A DNA stretch of 64,000 nt from NCBI GenBank assembly GCA_035691305.1, contig DASSJF010000082.1, positions 124,001 to 188,000 on the forward strand, in the 5' to 3' direction. How positions within the stretch are numbered: the stretch's first letter is position 1; each line of letters starts with the position of its first letter. The notes under the pieces are model-generated. The model searched no databases. It was not told the origin of the DNA and worked only from the letters and a program-made list of their open reading frames with translations. The translations under genes were made by a program, and so were the position numbers. Shown here piece by piece: positions 8,521-15,956 of the stretch. Origin of the DNA: a bacterium. GTDB taxonomy: Bacteria; Sysuimicrobiota; Sysuimicrobiia; Sysuimicrobiales; Segetimicrobiaceae.

Positions 8521-9774
8521 GTGCCGAGCGAGGGGAGCGCCGCCGCGGAACGGGCGCTCGACGCCGTGCTGGCGGCGATCGACGACGCGTACACGCTGAA
8601 TCTCGCGCGCCGTCTCGTCCGCATCCCCAGCGTCTACCGGCCCGGCGACCCGCGCGGCAATGAGGCGGAGGCCGCCGCCTTCGTCGCCGAGGAGCTGCGC
8701 CGGCTCGATCTCGTCGTCCGGGTCGAAGACGCGGCGCCCGGCCGGCCGAACGTCATCGCCGACCTGCCGGGCACGGCGTCCGGGCCCCTGCTCATATTCG
8801 AAGGCCATACCGACGTTGTGACCGAGGGCGACGCCGCCGCGTGGACCGTCCCGCCGTTCGGCGGGGAGCTCCGCGACGGACGGCTGTACGGCCGCGGCTC
8901 CGCCGACATGAAGGCCGGGGTCGCCGCCGCGGTCGGCGCCGTGCGTGCGCTGCGCAGCGCCGGCGCGCGCCTTCCCGGGACGGTCCGGCTCGCGATCGTC
9001 GCCGACGAAGAAGGCATGATGCTCGGCATCAAGGCGTTCATTCGCAACGGCTGGGCGGACGGCGCGCGCGGCGCGATTATCTGCGAGCCCGAGGAGAACG
9101 CGATGTGCCTCGTGCAGAAGGGCGGGGTGCGCGCGCTCGCGCGGTTCCGCGGGCGCATGGCGCACGGCGCGATGCCGAAGAGCGGCCGCAACCCGATTCC
9201 GGCGGCGGCGGCGTTCGTGCGCGAAGCCGGCGCCCTCGAGGCGCGCTACATCTCGCGCCACGGCCGCCACGCGCTCCTCGGCGAGCCGAGCGTGACGCCG
9301 ACCCTGCTGCGCGCCGGCGAGCCGGCGCAGCTCAACGTCATGCACGCCGAGGCGCTCGTGGGCCTCGACATTCGGACGATCCCCGGACAGGACCACGCGG
9401 CGATCTGCGCGGATCTTACCGCGGCGGCGCGGGCGGCGGCCGCCGCGACCACGGGGTGCGGCGCCGAGTTCGAGGTCATCGAAGAGCGGCCCTGGACCGA
9501 GACCGACCCCGCCGCACCGATCGCGGTCGCCGTCGCGAACGCCTGCCGGCGCGTGCAGGGCCGGCCGCCGCGCATCGCCGGCGTGCCCGGCGCCACCGAC
9601 GGCACATTCCTGCACGCGCGGGCGCACGTCCCGATCGTGACCATCGGGCCCGGCGACGTCACGATTCCGCATCAGGTCGACGAGTTTGTCCGCGTCGCCG
9701 AGATCGCCGAGGCGTGCCGCATCTACGCTGCGGCGGCGTGCTATTTCTTCGGAGGCGAATGGCCGGTCCGCTGA
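8521..9774 (+). CDS. M20-family zinc hydrolase (ArgE/DapE/carboxypeptidase G2-like)
   Basis: A dinuclear zinc amidohydrolase releasing an N-acyl or N-carbamoyl group, or a peptide bond, from an amino-acid-like substrate. Visible ligands are GHTD (His96, catalytic Asp98), GRGSADMK (bridging Asp129) and DEEG (Glu163-Glu164). Length is 417 residues and it lacks a signal peptide. The start is GTG 8521. Its last 16 bases overlap the start of ecfA1, which ties it to the ECF transporter: the transported compound, or a derivative, may be its substrate. Confidence 0.9.
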   Translation: MPSEGSAAAERALDAVLAAIDDAYTLNLARRLVRIPSVYRPGDPRGNEAEAAAFVAEELRRLDLVVRVEDAAPGRPNVIADLPGTASGPLLIFEGHTDVVTEGDAAAWTVPPFGGELRDGRLYGRGSADMKAGVAAAVGAVRALRSAGARLPGTVRLAIVADEEGMMLGIKAFIRNGWADGARGAIICEPEENAMCLVQKGGVRALARFRGRMAHGAMPKSGRNPIPAAAAFVREAGALEARYISRHGRHALLGEPSVTPTLLRAGEPAQLNVMHAEALVGLDIRTIPGQDHAAICADLTAAARAAAAATTGCGAEFEVIEERPWTETDPAAPIAVAVANACRRVQGRPPRIAGVPGATDGTFLHARAHVPIVTIGPGDVTIPHQVDEFVRVAEIAEACRIYAAAACYFFGGEWPVR

Positions 9775-10634
9775 TCGTTTGCGAGGACCTGCACTTCTCG
9801 TACGCGGCCGCCCCGGAGTCCGGCGCGCCGGCGGCGCCCTCCCGGCCCGGCGAGGTTCTGCGCGGCGTCTCGCTGCGGATCGACGCCGGCGAGTACGTGG
9901 CGATCGTCGGCCCGAACGGCTCCGGCAAGTCGACGTTCGCCCGGCACCTGAACGCGCTCTTGCGACCGACGGCCGGCCGCGTACTGGTCGCGGGGCTCGA
10001 CACGGGTGATCCGGTCCACACCCGGGCGATCCGCGGCGCCGTCGGCATGGTCTTCCAGCACCCCGAAAGCCAGATGGTCGCGACGATCGTCGAGGAAGAC
10101 GTCGCCTTCGGTCCCGAAAATCTCGGCGTGCCGCACGACGAGCTGCGCCTCCGGGTGCGCGAGGCGCTCGAGCTGGTGGGGATGTGGCACGCCCGCGAGC
10201 GCCCTCCGCACCTTCTGTCCGCGGGGCAAAAGCAGCGGGTCGCGATCGCGTCGGTGCTGGCGATGCGGCCGGCGTGCGTCGTGCTGGATGAAGCGACGTC
10301 GATGCTCGATCCTGAGGGCCGGGAGGCCGTCGCCGCGATCGTCGGCGAGCTGCGCCGGCGGGGAACCGCGGTCGTCGCGATCACGCACCTGATGAACGAG
10401 GCCGCCCGCGCCGACCGCATCGTCGTGCTGGCTGAGGGCGCCATCCTGCTGGATGGGCCGCCGCGCCGGGTCTTCGCCCGTGCCGATCTTCTTCGCGAGA
10501 TCGGCCTCGATCTGCCGCCCGTGACCGCCGTCGCGCTGCGCGTGCGCGCGCACGTACCGGGGTTCCCGATCGACGTGCTCTCCGTCGACGAGTTCGCCGC
10601 GGCCGTGGCCGCGCGCGCGGGCGGCCGGTCGTGA
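9759..10634 (+). CDS. ecfA1: ECF transporter ATPase subunit A1
   Basis: One of two ATPases that power an energy-coupling-factor importer. Walker A is GPNGSGKST (51-59), the Q-loop glutamine is Gln100, the signature is LSAGQKQ (153-159, with Ala where LSGGQ is usual), and Walker B is CVVLDE (173-178). Length is 291 residues. The start is ATG 9759, which has GGAGG at 9751-9755 and overlaps the M20 gene. The N-terminal part carries an Ala/Pro-rich insertion at residues 16-31 not needed for the ATPase fold. It overlaps ecfA2 by 4 bases. Confidence 0.93.
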   Translation: MAGPLIVCEDLHFSYAAAPESGAPAAPSRPGEVLRGVSLRIDAGEYVAIVGPNGSGKSTFARHLNALLRPTAGRVLVAGLDTGDPVHTRAIRGAVGMVFQHPESQMVATIVEEDVAFGPENLGVPHDELRLRVREALELVGMWHARERPPHLLSAGQKQRVAIASVLAMRPACVVLDEATSMLDPEGREAVAAIVGELRRRGTAVVAITHLMNEAARADRIVVLAEGAILLDGPPRRVFARADLLREIGLDLPPVTAVALRVRAHVPGFPIDVLSVDEFAAAVAARAGGRS

Positions 10635-11503
10635 GCGCGGGCGCCCCGATCATCGAGGTCGCCGGCCTGTGGCACACCTACATGGTGGGCACGCCGTTTG
10701 AGCACACGGCGCTGCGAGGCGTCAGCGTCGAGGTGCGCGCCGGGGAGGTGGTCGGCATCCTCGGCCGGACCGGCTCGGGCAAGTCCACCCTGATCCAGTA
10801 CCTCAACGGCCTGTTCCGCCCGGCGCGCGGCCGCGTCGTCGTCGACGGGCACGACCTCGCGAACCCGCGCACCGATCTGCGGCGCATCCGCCAGCAGGTC
10901 GGTCTCGTGTTCCAGGATCCGGAGACCCAGATGTTCGAGCCGCTCGTCGGCGACGATGTCGCCTACGGGCCGCGGCAGCTGGGTCTCGGGGCGGACGAGA
11001 TCCGCGCCCGCGTGCGGTGGGCGATGGACGCGGTGGGGCTGCCGTTCGAGCGGTTCAAGGATCGGTACACCTTCTCGCTGAGCGGCGGCGAGATGCGCAA
11101 GGCCGCCCTCGCCGGCGTGCTTGCGATCCGGCCGCGCGTGCTCGTCTTGGACGAGCCGACCTCGGGCCTCGACCCGGGGGCGCGCGCGGAGCTGCGGTAC
11201 CGCATCGAGGAGCTGCGGGCCCGCGAAGGCCTCACGCTCGTCCTGGTCTCGCACGACATGGAAGAGGTGGCGCGCCTCAGCGACCGTCTGTACATCCTGA
11301 AGGATGGGGCGGTCGCGGAGGCGGGCTCGCCGCGCGAGGTGTTCGGCGACCCGGCGCGCCTCGCGGCCCTTGGCCTGCTGCCGCCGGAGCCGGTGCGGGT
11401 CGTCCAGCGCCTGCGCGCCCTCGGCCTGCCGGTCGCCGGCGACGCGCTGACGGTCGAAGAGGCGGGCGATGCGGTGGCGGCGCTGCTCGGGGCGCGCGTA
11501 TGA
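10631..11503 (+). CDS. ecfA2: ECF transporter ATPase subunit A2
   Basis: Second ATPase of the ECF module, expected to pair with EcfA1 and EcfT on the inner face of the membrane. Walker A is GRTGSGKST (45-53), the Q-loop reads VFQDPETQ (93-100), the signature LSGGE (150-154), and Walker B VLVLDE (170-175). Length is 290 residues. The GTG start at 10631 overlaps the stop of ecfA1 (GTGA), and its own end overlaps ecfT (ATGA), so the three are translationally coupled. Confidence 0.93.
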   Translation: MSAGAPIIEVAGLWHTYMVGTPFEHTALRGVSVEVRAGEVVGILGRTGSGKSTLIQYLNGLFRPARGRVVVDGHDLANPRTDLRRIRQQVGLVFQDPETQMFEPLVGDDVAYGPRQLGLGADEIRARVRWAMDAVGLPFERFKDRYTFSLSGGEMRKAALAGVLAIRPRVLVLDEPTSGLDPGARAELRYRIEELRAREGLTLVLVSHDMEEVARLSDRLYILKDGAVAEAGSPREVFGDPARLAALGLLPPEPVRVVQRLRALGLPVAGDALTVEEAGDAVAALLGARV

Positions 11504-12339
11504 GCGAGTTCGAGCTGCTGCGCAACATCACGCTCGGCCAGTACCTGCCGACCGGTTCGTACCTGCACCGGATGGACCCGCGCGCGAAGATTGTCGCGAC
11601 GTTTCTCTTCCTTGGAGCCGTCAGCTTCACTCCGACCTACGCAGGCAATGCCGTACTCATGGCGGCATGCCTCGGGATCGTCACGGCCGGGCGCATCCCG
11701 ATGCGTTATGCGCTTCGCGGTCTCCTCCCGGCGTTGCCATTGCTGGTAATCCTCGCAGTCATGCAGTTGTTGTTCTTCGGACGAGGGTTTGCGCCGTCGA
11801 GCCCGGTGGTGTTTCAGTGGGGCTGGATCGTTGTCACCGCGGCAGTCGTCCGCCTGGTGGTCGTCTCCGCAGTCCGATTCGTGGAGCTACTGCTAGTAAC
11901 GAGCGTGTTCACGCTCAGCACCACGACCACCGAGCTCACGCATGGGATCGAAAGCCTGCTGCGGCCGCTGCGGCGGTTCCGGGTGCCGGGACACGAACTT
12001 GCGCTCGTGGTGACGATTGCGATCCGCTTCGTGCCCACGCTCGCGCTGGAGGCCGAACGGCTGATGAAGGCGCAGGCATCCCGCGGGGGCCGTATCGGCG
12101 GGAACCGCTGGCAGTTCGTGGAGCGCACCCGGCAGATGCTGCCCATTCTCGTTCCACTGTTTACGTTCGCGCTGCGCCGTGGTGAGGAGTTGATCGTCGC
12201 GATGGAGGCGCGCGCGTACACCGGCGGCGCCGGGCGCACGACATACACGGTGCTCGGTGGATCCGCTCTCGACTGGCTGGTGCCCACCGCCGCGTTCATC
12301 TTCCTCGTTGCTATGCTGCGCGTGCCGTTCGCGAAATAG
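11500..12339 (+). CDS. ecfT: ECF transporter transmembrane subunit T
   Basis: Membrane scaffold that links the two ATPases to substrate-binding S components. It has 279 residues with about five hydrophobic segments, and the two coupling-helix regions appear as QASRGGRIG (around residue 190) and MEARAYTGG (around 233), standing in for the family's Ala-Arg-Gly signatures. The start is ATG 11500 in an ATGA overlap. From about 11600 the codon usage is visibly less GC-biased than in the ATPase genes, which continues into the S component. Confidence 0.93.
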   Translation: MSEFELLRNITLGQYLPTGSYLHRMDPRAKIVATFLFLGAVSFTPTYAGNAVLMAACLGIVTAGRIPMRYALRGLLPALPLLVILAVMQLLFFGRGFAPSSPVVFQWGWIVVTAAVVRLVVVSAVRFVELLLVTSVFTLSTTTTELTHGIESLLRPLRRFRVPGHELALVVTIAIRFVPTLALEAERLMKAQASRGGRIGGNRWQFVERTRQMLPILVPLFTFALRRGEELIVAMEARAYTGGAGRTTYTVLGGSALDWLVPTAAFIFLVAMLRVPFAK

Positions 12340-12389
12340 ACATCGGGACCGCGCAAGACGCAGCAGGAGGGCGCGCGGACGTAGGGAAT

Positions 12390-12413
12390 GGCCCCGCTGT
12401 TCTATGCGGGGCC
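12390..12413 (+). promoter_or_regulatory. Hairpin in the ecfT-ecfS spacer
   Basis: GGCCCCGC at 12390-12397 pairs perfectly with 12406-12413 across an 8-base AT-rich loop. No T-run follows, so it is not a terminator. It lies 46 bases ahead of the S-component ATG and could stabilise the RNA or tune translation. An alternative ATG at 12388 would place it inside the coding region. Confidence 0.4.
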
Positions 12414-12459
12414 CGCGGCCGGGGATGCCGTGGCCCACGACGACCACGGGAGGGAAGCG

Positions 12460-13008
12460 ATGCAGGGTCAGGGGGGACTCTCGACGCGAGGCATCGTGAT
12501 TTCCGCGGTGCTTGCCGCGATTGCGATCTTCCTCGGTGCCACGCGTCTCGGTTTCATCCCGGTGCCGACCGCGGCAGGAAGCGCGACGATCATGCATGTT
12601 CCGGCGATCATCGGCGCGATCCTGGAAGGCCCGGTAGTCGGCGCAATCATCGGTACGATCTTTGGACTTTACAGTTTCTTCTTCGCTACGATCCCGCTGT
12701 TCAAGGATCCCATCGTTGCTATCGTGCCGCGAATTTTCATCGGCATCTTCGCGGCGTGGGCCTACATGGCGTTTCGGCGGTCCGGCGAAGTGACCGCGAT
12801 CACCGTTGCGGCGATCGTCGGCACGGCGACGAACACGGTCCTGGTGCTCGGCTTCGGCGTTCTGCGCCACTACATTCCCACGAAGGCAGCCGTCGTGGTC
12901 GCGGTGACACATGGGATTCCGGAGATCATCGTCGCGGTGATCATTTCGCTCGCGGTGCTGTTGGGTTGGAAGCGCGTGCAGCGGCCGGAGGCCCGCGCAC
13001 GGGTTTAG
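12460..13008 (+). CDS. ECF transporter substrate-binding (S) component, substrate unknown
   Basis: A 182-residue membrane protein with about six hydrophobic segments, the size and pattern of ECF S components of the general ECF_trnsprt type. It has the small-residue helix typical of the T-S contact (AVLAAIAIFLGATRLG). Nothing in it names the substrate. The start is ATG 12460, preceded by GGGAGGGAAG; a longer version starting at 12388 would add 24 polar residues that do not look like family sequence. Its position next to EcfA1A2T makes it the dedicated partner of this module, and the flanking M20 hydrolase and amidase suggest an amide-bearing ligand. Confidence 0.85.
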   Translation: MQGQGGLSTRGIVISAVLAAIAIFLGATRLGFIPVPTAAGSATIMHVPAIIGAILEGPVVGAIIGTIFGLYSFFFATIPLFKDPIVAIVPRIFIGIFAAWAYMAFRRSGEVTAITVAAIVGTATNTVLVLGFGVLRHYIPTKAAVVVAVTHGIPEIIVAVIISLAVLLGWKRVQRPEARARV

Positions 13009-13036
13009 TGTTCCGTTTGACTCCGGTCTTCGCCGC

Positions 13037-13240
13037 ATGCCCGTAGACACCGCCGGCCTGGCGCAGCTCGCCCGGGTGCTCGGCCTGTCGCTGCCGCAGG
13101 ACGCGCTCGAACGGCTGGCCCCGGTCGTTTCCAGGGTCTACGCAGATCTCGACCGCCTCCGCGCCCTGCCGATCGACGACCGGCGTCCGGCACTGCCGCC
13201 GCTCGCGGACCTGCCGTACGAACCGGAGACGCACCGCTGA
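13037..13240 (+). CDS. GatC/AtzG-like small subunit (DUF4089-like) of the amidase
   Basis: A 67-residue helical protein with the GatC-like layout LARVLGLSLPQD...ALERLAPVVSRV...LRALPIDDRRPALPP, resembling the small AtzG protein that binds the AtzE amidase in cyanuric-acid catabolism. In that complex the small subunit wraps and stabilises the amidase. Here it ends at TGA 13238-13240, inside the presumed CTG start of the amidase, which supports a stoichiometric pair. No convincing ribosome site precedes ATG 13037. The family call rests on size, pattern and position only. Confidence 0.72.
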   Translation: MPVDTAGLAQLARVLGLSLPQDALERLAPVVSRVYADLDRLRALPIDDRRPALPPLADLPYEPETHR

Positions 13241-14646
13241 CCGCCCTCGCGTACGAGACGATCTCCGGGCTCGCGGAGCGGCTCGAGTCTCGCGAGGTCT
13301 CGGCGGCGGCCGTCACCGAGGCCGCGCTCGAGCAGTTCGAGCGGTGGCGCGCGCTTAACGCCTTCATCACGGTGACGGCGGACCTGGCCCGCGCGCAGGC
13401 GGAGCAGGCCGCCCGCGAGATCGCGTCGGGCCGCTACCGCGGCCCGCTGCACGGCGTGCCCGTCTCCCTCAAGGACCTCATCGACACCCGCGGCATCCGC
13501 ACCACGTGCGGATCGCGGGTGCGGGCCGACCACGTGCCGGCGCGCGACGCGACCGTCACGGTCAGGCTGCGCGACGCCGGGGCGGTGCTGCTCGGCAAGG
13601 CGGCGCTGCACGAATTCGCCTTCGGCATCACCAACAACAACGCGTATTTCGGGCCGACCCGCAATCCCTGGGGGCTCGACCGGATCCCCGGGGGCTCGAG
13701 CGGGGGCGGCGGCGCCGCGGTGGCGGCGGGGCTCGGGGCAGCGTCGATCGGTACGGACACCGGCGGCAGCATCCGCATTCCGGCCGCGCTGTGCGGCGTC
13801 GTCGGCCTCAAGCCGTCGTACGGGCGCGTCAGTACCTATGGCGTGTTCCCGCTCTCGTGGTCTCTCGACCATCCCGGTCCGCTGACCCGGACCGTCGAAG
13901 ACGCGGCGATCGTGCTCCAGGCGATCGCCGGGCCGGACCCGCACGACCGGACGACGCTCGGGCAGCCCGCGCCGGATTTTCGCGCGGCCGTCCGCCGCGA
14001 CGTGCGCCGACTGCGCATCGGCGTCTTCGACGACTCGTACCACCGGCAGGTCGAGCCGGGCGTGGCCGTCGCGTTCGAGGCGGCGCTCGACGTTCTGCGC
14101 GGGCTGGGGCTGCGCGTGGAGCCCGTGGCCCTGCCGCACATGGCGGAGACGTTCGCGGCGCAACTCGCGATCATCCAGGCCGAGTCGGCCAGCGTCCACG
14201 AGCGCTGGCTGCGGGAGCGTCCGGGGGACTACGGACCGGAGACCCTCGAGCGGCTTCGCCCCGGGCTGTTCGTGACCGCCGCGCAGTACCTGCGGGCCCA
14301 GAAGCTCCGCGCGCTGGCGTTCGACGAGTACGCGGAACTGTTCCGAAGCATCGACGCGCTCGTCCTGCCAAGCGTGCCCGCGGTCGCCCCGCGCATCGGT
14401 CAGGACACGATCGATCTCGCGGGTGAGGTCCTGGAAACTCGAGCGGTGATCACGCGCTTCAGCCGTCTCTTCAATTTCGTCGGAGCGCCGGCGCTCTCGG
14501 TACCGTGCGGATTCGGCGCGCACGGTCTGCCGGTCGGGCTGCAGATCGCGGGCCGGCCGATGGACGAAGAGACCGTGATCGCGATCGGCGCCGCTTACGA
14601 GCGGGCGACGCCGTGGCACACCCGCCGGCCGCCCGAACCCGAGTAG
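13237..14646 (+). CDS. Amidase-signature hydrolase (AtzE/GatA-like), probable CTG start
   Basis: Ser-cisSer-Lys amidase: Lys79 in VSLKDLID, the glycine-rich GGSSGGGG carrying the cis-serine (154-155), and nucleophile Ser178 in GTDTGGSIR. The 469-residue length fits the family only if translation starts at CTG 13237, which overlaps the AtzG-like stop as CTGA. No ATG, GTG or TTG occurs in frame between 13237 and GTG 13372, and starting at 13372 would delete the usual first 45 residues (helical segment plus NAFIT motif). It probably hydrolyses a carbamoyl or carboxamide group imported by the ECF system. It converges on queT with a 5-base gap. Confidence 0.88.
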   Translation: MTALAYETISGLAERLESREVSAAAVTEAALEQFERWRALNAFITVTADLARAQAEQAAREIASGRYRGPLHGVPVSLKDLIDTRGIRTTCGSRVRADHVPARDATVTVRLRDAGAVLLGKAALHEFAFGITNNNAYFGPTRNPWGLDRIPGGSSGGGGAAVAAGLGAASIGTDTGGSIRIPAALCGVVGLKPSYGRVSTYGVFPLSWSLDHPGPLTRTVEDAAIVLQAIAGPDPHDRTTLGQPAPDFRAAVRRDVRRLRIGVFDDSYHRQVEPGVAVAFEAALDVLRGLGLRVEPVALPHMAETFAAQLAIIQAESASVHERWLRERPGDYGPETLERLRPGLFVTAAQYLRAQKLRALAFDEYAELFRSIDALVLPSVPAVAPRIGQDTIDLAGEVLETRAVITRFSRLFNFVGAPALSVPCGFGAHGLPVGLQIAGRPMDEETVIAIGAAYERATPWHTRRPPEPE

Positions 14647-14651
14647 GCGGG

Positions 14652-15227
14652 TCAGCGCGTCGGACTCTTGAGGACCTTTCGCAGCGCCGCGTGCACCGGC
14701 TGCATCACCGGCACACCGAGGACGATCAGCAGGATCTCGCTGATCACGAGGGGCGGGAACAGCACCCGCGGCGACGCCTGCAAAATGAAGGACAGCATCA
14801 CCGATACGGCCGCCGCGATGATGACGGCGTACGCCGTCGCGCCGAGGTAGGCGTTCACGCGGCCGAGCCGCCATGCGGCCCATCCGCCGACGAGGTTCGC
14901 AAACGGCATCCAGACGAACTCCCACGGACCGGCGAACGGGCTCGTGAGGTTGCCGAGGAAGTTCCCGACGACGAACGCGGGAATGAGATGAGGCTCCCAG
15001 ATCACCAGGGGCTTCAGAATCTCCGAGAGCCGCAGCTGGTATGGTCCGTAGGCGACCGGCGCGAGGTAGATCGTCAGCGCGGCGTAGGCCGCGGCGATGA
15101 CGGCGCCTTCGGCCACGCGCCGGGCAACCCCCCCACGTCGCGCGGCCGCCGCCGCGGCTCCGGCGGCTTCGATTCCATGGTCGCCGGCGGCGGGTCCGCC
15201 GGCAGACCCGGGGGGGCCGGCGGTCAC
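14652..15227 (-). CDS. queT: QueT-family ECF S component for a queuosine precursor
   Basis: A 191-residue membrane protein of the QueT family, with the family stretch LAPVAYGPYQLRLSEILKPL, the acidic NxxG segment VVGNFLGNLTSPF and five to six hydrophobic segments. It would import preQ1 or a related deazapurine using a shared EcfA1A2T module. The start is GTG 15227, overlapping the queF stop by 4 bases (GTGA), so the two genes are coupled. Its first 45 residues are Ala/Gly/Pro-rich and outside the family core. It lies next to the complete ECF module, which could energise it. Confidence 0.87.
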   Translation of the reverse strand: MTAGPPGSAGGPAAGDHGIEAAGAAAAAARRGGVARRVAEGAVIAAAYAALTIYLAPVAYGPYQLRLSEILKPLVIWEPHLIPAFVVGNFLGNLTSPFAGPWEFVWMPFANLVGGWAAWRLGRVNAYLGATAYAVIIAAAVSVMLSFILQASPRVLFPPLVISEILLIVLGVPVMQPVHAALRKVLKSPTR

Positions 15228-15733
15228 GATGCCGGGGTCGCCGGTCGGGGCCACCGCGTGCGGACGACGGTGTGCACGCCGCCGCGGACGCGGTAGTCGA
15301 GTTCGAGCTCCATCCAGCTCGGGTCGGACGAGCGCACCAAGTCCTCGAGGATGCGGTTGGCGGCGTGCTCCTGGAAGATGCCGACGCTGCGGTAGGATAA
15401 GAGATAGTGCTTCAGCGAGCGCAGCTCCAACACGCGCGCCTTCGGCAGATAGCGGACCACCAGACGGCCGAAGTCCGGCAGGCCGGACCACGGGCAGACC
15501 GCGGTGAATTCATCGGTGTCGATCTCGACCACGGCCGGCGATCCGGCGTACTCATACGGGAACGTCTCCAAGACGTCGGCCCGCACCGTGGCCGGATCGC
15601 GGATTTCCAGATCGACCGGGACCGGTGATTTCGCGGTTGCGGACTGCTGAGTCGGCCGGCTGCGGTCGCCGTCGATGCCGGCGGAGTCGCCGCCCGGCCT
15701 GATTTTATGGGTCGTGGAGGGCTTTGGGCGCAC
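15224..15733 (-). CDS. queF: QueF: NADPH-dependent 7-cyano-7-deazaguanine reductase
   Basis: Reduces the nitrile preQ0 to the amine preQ1 in queuosine biosynthesis. The unimodular core is clear: FPYEYAG, the catalytic cysteine in TAVCPWSGLPDFG, and the QueF motif LELRSLKHYLLSYR with the following FQEHAANRI. The start is uncertain. GTG 15733 gives 169 residues with about 50 nonconserved N-terminal residues and a weak GGGTGG site; it fits the promoter at 15776-15805. No ATG lies closer to the core. The queF-queT pair suggests de novo reduction combined with salvage. Confidence 0.88.
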   Translation of the reverse strand: MRPKPSTTHKIRPGGDSAGIDGDRSRPTQQSATAKSPVPVDLEIRDPATVRADVLETFPYEYAGSPAVVEIDTDEFTAVCPWSGLPDFGRLVVRYLPKARVLELRSLKHYLLSYRSVGIFQEHAANRILEDLVRSSDPSWMELELDYRVRGGVHTVVRTRWPRPATPAS

Positions 15734-15755
15734 GTATGTTCGCCACCCGGCTCGG

Positions 15756-15785
15756 TTGTACGTCAAACCGATGCTATGGTACAAT
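15756..15785 (+). promoter_or_regulatory. Promoter of the half DEAD-box gene
   Basis: TTGTAC at 15756-15761 and TACAAT at 15780-15785 with an 18-base spacer. The start would be near 15792, giving a leader of about 165 bases before ATG 15957. The -10 element overlaps the -10 of the opposing queF promoter. Confidence 0.55.
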
Positions 15786-15805
15786 AACCGCGCAGCCAAA
15801 CTCAA
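15776..15805 (-). promoter_or_regulatory. Promoter of queF-queT
   Basis: On the minus strand TTGAGT (15805-15800) and TACCAT (15781-15776) are 18 bases apart. The start near 15769 lies about 36 bases ahead of GTG 15733. Two bases of its -10 are shared with the plus-strand -10, so the two promoters should exclude each other. Confidence 0.45.
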
Positions 15806-15956
15806 ACCCCGGCGTCTCTCCAGCGACGCAACGACGCATCTTCCAACGGTCCGGCGGGAGTGGGTGACTGTCTCCGGTCGTGTCCCGTGTACCGGCATCA
15901 TCGGCTGAGGTCCGTGCCGGTCGCACGGCGCAGAACCTGATTCGAGGGGCGTGCGA

